Shown here: one piece after another, positions 8,183 to 13,762 of the stretch
How positions within the stretch are numbered: the first letter of the stretch is position 1
How the letters are laid out: each line of letters starts with the position of its first letter
Assembly (NCBI GenBank): GCA_015179025.1
Contig: WHUX01000690.1
Coordinates: forward strand, 1-13,762
Source of the DNA: Terfezia claveryi
Taxonomy: Eukaryota; Ascomycota; Pezizomycetes; Pezizales; Pezizaceae
Direction: 5' to 3'
DNA: 13,762 nt
Position numbers and translations under genes: made by a program
The notes under the pieces: generated by a model
What the model was told of the DNA's origin: nothing
The model's database searches: none
The model's input: the letters and a program-made list of their open reading frames with translations, nothing else

Positions 8183-8497
8183 TCAACGCCAGATATGAAC
8201 GTCGTTCAGCGTCAATGTCAACATCAACATAGTCACGCTGTCACAGACGTCACTCGTCACTGGAGCAGTCATGGCTCTCCACGCATCTTCCACCCGGTCA
8301 CCCCCAGTTGGAGGGACAGCGTCCGTTTGGTCATTATCATAAAGGAAACAGCGTACAGGACCCTCAATAGCTACAGTGCATTCAAAGCAATAGATCTCAG
8401 TAAAGATCGACTGGACAATGTCTCCCAGTGTCTCCTGGAGACACTGGGAGACACTGAGAGACATATGGGAGACACTCAAGAGACACTCAGGAGACAT
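8183..8497 (-). CDS. Hypothetical protein, 104 aa, reading out of a minisatellite
   Basis: Minus-strand frame from the ATG at 8495-8497 to a TGA at 8183. The frame is open nine codons further upstream to a TTG. The first 30 residues come from the GAGACAC repeat and are serine/leucine-rich. The rest reads like an ordinary protein, with few A-ending codons: IFTEIYCFECTVAIEGPV, then DNDQTDAVPPTGGDRVEDAW, ending LNDVHIWR. I recognise no family. It overlaps the competing plus-strand frame at 8195-8635; I prefer this strand on codon use and residue pattern. It may be the C-terminal exon of a larger gene cut by the repeat and the transposon to its right. Confidence 0.3.
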   Translation of the reverse strand: MSPECLLSVSHMSLSVSQCLQETLGDIVQSIFTEIYCFECTVAIEGPVRCFLYDNDQTDAVPPTGGDRVEDAWRAMTAPVTSDVCDSVTMLMLTLTLNDVHIWR

Positions 8498-8545
8498 AAA
8501 AGACACAAAAGACACAAGAGACAACCATGTCTCCTAGAGACACTA
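8416..8545. repeat. GAGACAC-type minisatellite with a near-perfect palindrome
   Basis: Repeated units of GGAGACACT and AAAGACACA run from about 8437 to 8522. At the left end 8421-8451 is a 31-base palindrome (15-base arms TCTCCCAGTGTCTCC and its complement around one T), extendable to 8416-8456 with one mismatch. A shorter palindrome TGTCTC-CTA-GAGACA lies at 8528-8542. The block marks the right part of the island, next to the RIP-mutated DNA starting near 8590. Confidence 0.8.
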
Positions 8546-8559
8546 CCTGGCGTCCCGAT

Positions 8560-9205
8560 GCCACCTTTTCTTACTGATGTAGCAATGTTGATTAGAATTG
8601 CATTACTTCTGCTAGTAGTTGTAGCTAGTTGTTGAGGTATATTTCATGGTTGTTAAGGGGCAACAGGAGTATCCTTGATCTTCTATTCTATTTGTCAGGT
8701 ACTCCTTTGATTGGTAGGGTTGCTAAACTGAATATTAGATTGGAGAGAGGGGGGTGTCAGCTTGTCAGTATTCTATCTCTTTGCCTATTCTTTGATTTCA
8801 TAGATACCTTCTTCCCAGCTAAGAGCTTGAGGAGGTAGATATGCTAGTATTTGTTATACTAGTACTAGTTCCTTTTGAAACTCATTTGTACATATAAGAT
8901 ATGCAATATAAGTTATAAGGAATTCCTTCTCCTTCTTAAGAACTAAGTCTGATAGGTTATAGTTCAAACTGCTATGTCTGTAGTAGTTGTAGATTGCATA
9001 TATTTCTATAGTGAATATATAGTTGTTTATAGTATGGGAACTACCATGAGTAGCACAGTAGAAGTCTTAATAAAAGGACCAATATATTCTTTTGTACTAT
9101 TGCCAGTTACTATAAGCTAGGTCAATAGCAATTTCCTTTGCTTCTTCAAGAGTGAGAGCATTTTGTTGAACATTTTTAGAAGAAGGAGGCCTGTATTTAG
9201 TCTAA
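8560..9205 (-). pseudogene. RIP-degraded ORF of an unidentified transposon protein (about 215 codons)
   Basis: The minus strand from about 9205 carries one frame of some 215 codons in which nearly all breaks are TAG, TAA or TGA at positions where CAG, CAA or TGG is expected. It contains ALTLEEAKEIAIDLAYSNW near 9110-9165, an aromatic/helical part with SNWQ and YCATHGSS, KKEKEFLITYIAYLICTNEF near 8870-8935, LPPQALSWEEGIYEIKE, and a proline/glutamine-rich tail with PPSLQSN and TNQRST. The tail runs into the GC-rich island (frame still open past 8560). Layout (helical part then Q/P-rich tail) would fit a gag-like ORF1, but I see no diagnostic motif. Its 5' side abuts the left arm of the inverted repeat. 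The ORF at 9117-9332 lies in a different frame and is a shadow. Confidence 0.5.
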
Positions 9206-9238
9206 GAACTATAAAAGATTTGTCTTTATTTATGTTAG

Positions 9239-9663
9239 TAACATGACCAATGGGGTTTCCGATCAAGACAAGGTTTCTGATCATATGAGACATACTAACC
9301 TTTTTTGGTAATTTCTTAGTATAAGCAAGCACAGCGTTCAGTATTCCTTCTGCCTGAATTAATATCTATGGAAACAATTATGCTCTACAAGATGGCTATG
9401 CTTACGTCCCACCAAAATCAACCTAAAGTCATTACCTAATCTAGCCAATATGACCTCTCTGACATTTTCTACTCACTCCTCCTAACCTCCCATATAGGCT
9501 CAATATCATGCGGACAAGGTTATAAGACTTTGGAGGCCTTTATTAAGCACTATATTCATATGAAAATAGATTTGCTTACACAAGCTGAAGCTAAGATATC
9601 TTAAACTATTGGACACTAAACTGCAGAAAATTCAAAATTCAAAAAGTAGTTATTATATGAATT
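9239..9663 (+). repeat. Large inverted repeat, left arm (about 425 bp)
   Basis: Reverse-complementary to 10608-11029 at roughly 85% by eye. Starts TAACATGACC and ends ATATGAATT. Shared landmarks are GGGGTTTCCGAT, the run from ATTAATATCTATG to GGCTATGCTTACGTCC, CCTCTCTGACATTTTCTAC and CTCCTCCTAACCTCCCA. This arm has more T and A than the other, as RIP would give. Weaker homology continues about 60 bp inwards, to near 9720. Its outer side joins the unidentified ORF at 8560-9205, so arm plus ORF may be one element in minus orientation. Confidence 0.85.
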
Positions 9664-10607
9664 GAACTCATATATTTATACTAACCTGAACCCATCCCCT
9701 ATATGCTTCTAAGGGCTGCCTCAAAACTATTCTTATTCTCTATAGTGAGGTCCACGATGTTTAGACTTCTATACCCTCTACATTTCTATTTTTAAATAAT
9801 ACTACATACTGCCGAAATGCTGAAATCTTTGATAACTACTATATATCAGAATTATCTTCATGTTCAACCGAGCACTTAATCTAGCTAACTTTAATACTGT
9901 AAAAGCGAATTCAGTGGATTATTTAATATTTGATATAGTATTTAAGCTAAGGTCTAGTATCATATCTAAGATACCATCCATTGATCCAGCATCTACCTTA
10001 ACCTTCAATCTCCTATCAATTTAAAGTATGTATCCAACTTTATATTAACCTAGTATTTGAGAGTAGCATTGAGTTCGCCTTCCCAAGGCCTGTGCTAGTC
10101 CAGCTGTGCTCGTAGTCATGAGACATCTAATGTGTGGCTGTACTCGAGAGGAGTATATGGGGTTTGAAAGTTAGGCTTGGCTGTCAGAGTTATCCTATTG
10201 TTCCATTGTGTTAGGAGTGCTAGAAGAGGCTTAGGTATAGTCAAGTAGATTGGAGAGAGTCTACCTGGGTTCAAAGTAGGTTTCGCTGAGTTTTCGGAAT
10301 TGTAGATTTTTGAAAAGTAGTGGTCTAAATTGGTGCCTTTCTATCTTGGTATATATATACTTCTTCTTTGCTATTAATTAAAGATATAGTTGAGAGCCCT
10401 TCTAGTAATTGTTAGCTACACTTATCCAATATTTGGCCTGTATGAGAGAGAGGAGGGGGTAGTAGGGGAGCAGGGGCTACTCCGAAAGGTAGCAATTTAA
10501 GACTCCTATGACTATTATAGACCTCTATATAGCTGTATACTATGCTTTGATGTAGGCTGTTGCAAGGACATGAGGGGAGGTTCAGGTAGCATCAATCAGA
10601 AGCATTT
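9664..10607. other. Spacer between the inverted arms, no gene
   Basis: 944 bp. The first and last 60-120 bases are weakly homologous to each other in inverted orientation (CTGAACC...CCCC blocks), so they still belong to the arms. The middle (about 10070-10330) is less AT-rich than its surroundings but has no open frame. A TATATATATAC run lies at about 10349-10361. Confidence 0.5.
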
Positions 10608-11029
10608 AATTCATATAATAACTGCTTTTGGAATTTCTAATCTTGTGCAGGTTAGTGCCCTATAGTTTAAGGCATCCTAGCTTCGCTTGTGCAAGCAAAC
10701 CTATTTTCATATGAATATAGGTACTTGGTAAAGGCCTCCGAGGTCTTATAACCTTGTCCGCTTGATATTGAGCCTATGTGGGAGGTTAGGAGGAGTGGGT
10801 AGAAAATGTCAGAGAGGTCATATTGGCCGGAGGGGGTAATGATCTTAGGTTGGTTTTGGCGGACGTAAGCATAGCCATGTTGTAGAGCGTAATTGTTTCA
10901 TAGATATTAATTCAGGCACAAGAAATACTTAATACTGTACTTACCTATACTAGAGATTACCAAAAAAGATTAGTATGTCTTATGAGATCAGAAACCCTGT
11001 CTTAATCGGAAACCCCATCGGTCATGTTA
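10608..11029 (-). repeat. Large inverted repeat, right arm (about 422 bp)
   Basis: Inverted copy of 9239-9663, better preserved (for example CCTCCGAGGTC, where the left arm's complement has CCTCCAAAGTC). It stops exactly where the minus-strand RNase H relic frame begins (11030), so this copy is truncated or inserted there. Confidence 0.85.
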
Positions 11030-11717
11030 TATAACCATACCTGCTAAAAACCTTCTCTAATATAGCAGATAAAGTCTTATTATCTAAAGACTCTTATTCT
11101 TTAATTGTATCATATTTGCTTTCTTTATTCTGGATGCCTTCAAAGTATGGACAGAAGGTATAGTATCAAAGTTCTTTAGCTCTTCCATGAGATTTATTGA
11201 AGTCATAGTTGACATACTTAAAATTGATAGCTTTGCGAGAAACTATATTATTCTGAGTAGAGGTTTATAGTAAGTAGAAAGTTCTTAAAGCAATGGTAGA
11301 GATATTGTGATTGTAGGTACCATTAGAAGTATCAATACTATTGGAAATATAATTGCCCTTAGTAGTAAGAGTATCTAAGTATTTATACTTTCTTAATAGA
11401 GTATCTACAATCAAATTTTCCTTTTCTATAGTATGCTATATATTTATATTAAATTCTATTAGATAATCTTGCCATCCCTTAAATATCTGGCTTATAGGTA
11501 TTTAAGTATAAAAGGTTACTAATTATTTGTGGTTGGTAAGGATAGTGAACTTGTAATCTTTTAATTGTACTTTAAAAAGTTTTAGTAAGTCAATAATTAT
11601 TACAATAGTGTACTTAGTCCTCTTTGTCACCGTATGTGATCGCAGGTAATAGGGTGTTGCCTTAGTCCTACTTAATAATTGGACAGTTTCCTGTTCAAGT
11701 GATATATTGTCATTCAT
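11030..11717 (-). pseudogene. Ty3/gypsy pol fragment: end of RNase H plus linker
   Basis: RNase H removes the RNA strand during reverse transcription. The minus strand from 11717 reads PYYLRSHTVTKRTKYT, then KDYKFTILTNHK (about 11523-11560), then GWQDYLIEFNI and HTIEKENLIVDTLLRKYKYL (about 11380-11440). These match the last part of gypsy RNase H: the YYSRxLTxxERxYT strand, the F-T-TDHK strand (here TNHK, with D changed to N), the WxxxLxxF helix and the GKxNxxADxLSR end. Stops inside are TAA or TAG for CAA or CAG. The same frame stays readable for a further 115 codons to 11030 (RAKEL, KESKYDTIKE), probably the linker before integrase, and is cut by the right arm of the inverted repeat. No reverse transcriptase was found upstream in 11718-11946. 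Confidence 0.8.
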
Positions 11718-11946
11718 TGGTTATCTCTTTATTATTGCTTTAGGTATCACCTATAATGTAGGTGATAGATTATTGCTATCCTGCTTAGTGTAATGAATAG
11801 TACTAGACAGTATTCATTCGGTACCGTTTATACAATCTATATCCATAGGCCAGACGTTTGTATATTTAGTTCTGCTGAAGTAAGACCTCAGAAGGGTAGG
11901 GAGATTACTATATGGGACGTTCCTGGAGGGAACAGTAATTAACTAG
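11718..11946. other. Flank between the RNase H relic and the chromovirus LTR
   Basis: Reverse transcriptase should lie here if the relic were continuous, but I find no YxDD-type motif, so a deletion or boundary is likely. It holds a perfect small inverted repeat at 11745-11767 (TATCACCTA, 5-base loop, TAGGTGATA). Confidence 0.45.
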
Positions 11947-12080
11947 TGTAATCTATCTTATATGATTTGTAATATCTAAGCTATATGATCTTGATCTGAT
12001 CGGAATATAGGCTTCCTTGCTCTGTGTACTTACTTGTTGCTTCTTGTCTTTCTGTAGATTCCAGAGGGAATCTAGCGGCC

Positions 12081-12088
12081 TATTTATA
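12081..12088 (-). promoter_or_regulatory. TATA box in the LTR
   Basis: Minus strand GAGTATAAATAGG, about 375 bases into the LTR. Transcription would begin roughly 30 bases downstream (near 12050), which sets the U3/R border. The equivalent site in the missing 5' LTR would drive the element. Confidence 0.5.
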
Positions 12089-12166
12089 CTCCTCTGAGAT
12101 CTGATGACTAAGGAAATAAATACAATAAAGGGTGGCACACCAGAAGGTGGTGCGATGTACAAAAGG

Positions 12167-12272
12167 GTCATGTGGCCATAGTAATGAGTCACACGCCTTA
12201 AACAATGTCATGTGGCCATAGTAATGAGTTACACGCCTTAAACAGAGGTCATGCGGCTATAATGAGGGTGTC
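12167..12272. repeat. 40-bp tandem repeat in the LTR U3 region
   Basis: GTCATGTGGCCATAGTAATG starts at 12167 and again at 12207, both copies followed by AGT(C/T)ACACGCCTTAAACA. A third, degenerate copy starts at 12248 (GTCATGCGGCTATAATGAG). Lying upstream of the TATA box on the minus strand, these look like enhancer-type repeats. Confidence 0.85.
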
Positions 12273-12462
12273 CTCATATGGCAAGTGCCATGGAACTTCC
12301 CATGGCAGATTTCGTGTGCTATGGATACTTATAAAGCAATAGGAGGTAGTTGTATGCTAGTCCTTCAACTGAGAGGCTTAGTTATATAATATAGTAGTAA
12401 TATAGGAAATACAAAAGTATATAATCAAATATATAACCAATGAAATAATATTCTCCATTACA

Positions 12463-12480
12463 CTTCCCCACATAGAAGGA
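12463..12480 (-). promoter_or_regulatory. Polypurine tract and 3' untranslated end of the chromovirus
   Basis: Minus strand ends GTGGGGAAG directly before the LTR TGTAATGG. The stretch from the pol stop (12653) to here is about 190 bases with no further frame. Confidence 0.65.
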
Positions 12481-12652
12481 TTTCCTATCCTTACTTCTTT
12501 TGCTCTGCCATATTGGTTTTCATACGTCCTAAGATTTGATGCATTGTTAATACATTTGCATTAACATAAATATCCTTAGTGTTTCCATAACTCATGATTT
12601 TATCTCATTCTTATTAGATGAGAGCTCGAGTCTCATTTCTGGTTCGTGGTCC

Positions 12653-13762
12653 TTATTTTCCTTTAGTTCTTCGACGTCTCTTGAATGTATCTTCCATACT
12701 TCCGGTCATCTAGAAATCTTGAAGAATTTCAGTAGTGATATCCTTGGCGTTTACTCAGGAATCATGGTTAGGAGAGTATCCTAGCCATCTGACCTTATAT
12801 TGCCTTTCTCCAGTTCGAGGAGCTGTTCTGAATTCTAATACCTTTTCAACTTCATAACGATCATCTTGAATTGGTCCTGGTTCCTAAGATTGTCTATGAG
12901 GGAACTGAGTAGGATCGTTTTCATAGTAAGGTTTGAGTTTGCTGATATGAAAAGTATTATATATGAGGTGGAGGTCAGGTTGACTGGATAGGTCTAGGCT
13001 ATAGTTATTACGTTTCCGATTACTAGAAATAATGGGAAATGGGCCTAACCATTTTGGTTTGAGTTTGGGTGAGACGTTTGATAGATTGATATTTTCTGAG
13101 GAAAGCATAACTTGTTGTCTGACTGAACATTTGGCTGTATTGGGTAGTCGTTTGTTCGCTTGAGATGCTTGAGTCTTCATGGCATCATATAGGATTTAAG
13201 ACATTACCTTATGATGTTTATTCGCTAGTACATATGCATTAATGGGGTATGGAAGTATCGATATACCAAGATATGCATTAAATTCAAATAGTTAGAAAGG
13301 AACTATTCTGTCTAGAGCATTATGCCTAGAGTTAAGTTTCAACTGTATCTCTGGTGGTTTCTGTAGCAATCAAATTCTTCGATTTTACAGGTTTTGCTAC
13401 TTGTAGAATTTCTTTGTTCACAATTTCTGATTGTCTGTCTGCATGTAGATGATATGCGGTGACAGTTCCAACTTGATTCCTTTATTTCTAGCCTAATCTT
13501 GAAAGTGTGTTGACATAAAAGAGTATCGCGGTCAAAAACAATACAAAAGGGTATCCCATAGTCGGGACTACATGAGTATCAAAGGTAGCAGTACATTGTT
13601 CTGCTATGAAATTATCTGAGACGGAATAAGAAACTTGAATCCTGATTGTCTATCGACAATTATCCAAAGTTGAAATACAAACTACATGATCTTCTTCAAC
13701 AGGAATATTCGGTACAAAATTGACACTTAGTAAATACAGGTGCTAACTTAAGAAAATCTATT
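12653..13762 (-). pseudogene. Chromovirus pol 3' part: integrase core, GPY/F region and chromodomain
   Basis: Integrase inserts the element's DNA; the chromodomain tethers it to modified histones. On the minus strand, from the right edge inward: VDRQSGFKFLIP (about 13625-13657, first catalytic Asp), FDRDTL (about 13525-13541, second Asp), then in shifted frames GIKLELS, AYHLHAD and QSEIVNKEI (about 13410-13440, catalytic Glu). An open stretch at 12884-13180 has VRQQVMLSS, KWLGPFPI (GPY/F motif, near 13035-13055) and YNTFHISKLKPYY (VxHVSxLKPY motif). The frame continues after a TAG at 12884 (for CAG) into EPGPIQDDRYEVEKVL and QYKVRWLGYSP (chromodomain, 12710-12870), then ILQDF and a basic tail RRRRTKGK ending at a true TAA (12653-12655). 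TGG codons in the chromodomain became TGA and TAG. At least two frameshifts lie in the core, so it is inactive. Reverse transcriptase and gag lie beyond the right edge. Confidence 0.9.
12710..12870 (-). other. Chromodomain of the gypsy element
   Basis: Minus-strand motif DDRYEVEKVLEFR, then YKVRWLGYSP, then VNAKDITTEILQDF, in the order and spacing of chromodomains in the chromoviral branch of Ty3/gypsy. The expected aromatic residues Y (in RYEVE) and W (in VRWLGY) are kept. The later W before VNAKD and the W after DF are now stops. Confidence 0.88.

Larger units (their letters stand above)
11947..12462 (-). repeat. 3' LTR of a Ty3/gypsy chromovirus, 516 bp
   Basis: Bounded by TGTAAT at 11947 and ATTACA at 12462, a six-base inverted terminus. 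On the minus strand it is preceded by the polypurine tract and by the pol gene of the same element, which makes it the 3' LTR. It contains a TATA box (minus strand TATAAATA, 12081-12088) and a 40-bp tandem repeat. The matching 5' LTR lies beyond the right edge. The bases left of it are ACTAG (11942-11946); the other copy of any target duplication is outside the window. The open minus-strand stretch at 11953-12192 lies inside the LTR and is not a gene. Confidence 0.82.

Noticed and set aside
8870..8935. KKEKEFLITYIAYL segment resembling the CENPB-type helix-turn-helix of pogo transposases
   Set aside because: The flanking residues do not match: no upstream HTH with the usual AA..Y pattern and no downstream GKxW motif.
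9117..9332. 71-codon minus-strand open frame
   Set aside because: It spans the arm border and is in a different frame from the read-through frame, which has RIP-type stops and continues much further. Its open state is accidental.
9330..9420. Peptide with GYAYV resembling a FAR1-type domain of Mutator-like transposases
   Set aside because: Only a few residues match, the two arms differ by a frameshift right after the motif, and the basic residues expected next are absent.
11953..12192. 79-codon minus-strand open frame
   Set aside because: It lies wholly within the LTR and covers the TATA box and part of the U3 repeat.
1..13762. tRNA, rRNA, CRISPR array or bacterial-type operon
   Set aside because: No cloverleaf with a proper T-loop was seen by eye, no rRNA-like conserved block, no repeat-spacer array, and the transposon types and RIP pattern point to a fungus.

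Overview
The window looks like a piece of a filamentous ascomycete (Pezizomycotina-type) genome: a transposon graveyard altered by repeat-induced point mutation (RIP). Most of it is AT-rich and very rich in TA, TAG and TAA. Retroelement reading frames can be followed for hundreds of bases if stops are read through, and those stops are the ones C-to-T or G-to-A change would make from CAA, CAG or TGG. The genus cannot be named from the sequence.

Layout. 1-1755: AT-rich remains of a minus-strand Ty3/gypsy element, with a recognisable gag at about 1012-1674. 1756-3274: a short LTR element without coding capacity, inserted in that relic, with two 266-bp LTRs and a 5-bp target duplication that differs by one C/T change. 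3280-4069: decayed AT-rich DNA. 4070-4731: a 662-bp MITE-like element with 53-bp terminal inverted repeats, a TACTA duplication and ATTGCAAT-rich internal palindromes. 4740-5490: extremely AT-rich DNA.

5490-8590: an island of balanced composition, apparently little touched by RIP. It holds the only intact ORFs of note: a 187-aa minus-strand ORF preceded by three 45-bp repeats, an acidic 93-aa plus-strand ORF, and a 104-aa minus-strand ORF beside a GAGACAC-type repeat with a near-perfect palindrome. None belongs to a family I recognise.

8560-11029: a RIP-damaged unidentified minus-strand ORF of about 215 codons, followed by a large inverted repeat (arms of about 425 bp, 944-bp spacer). 11030-11717: minus-strand Ty3/gypsy pol relic with the end of RNase H. 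11947-13762: the 3' part of a third, minus-strand Ty3/gypsy element, a chromovirus: integrase core, GPY/F region, chromodomain, stop, polypurine tract and a 516-bp LTR with TATA box. It runs off the right edge.

No tRNA, rRNA, CRISPR array or operon was seen. The genes do not form a pathway; the story is nested insertion followed by mutation. All transposon genes here are broken. Identity figures are by eye or hand count.
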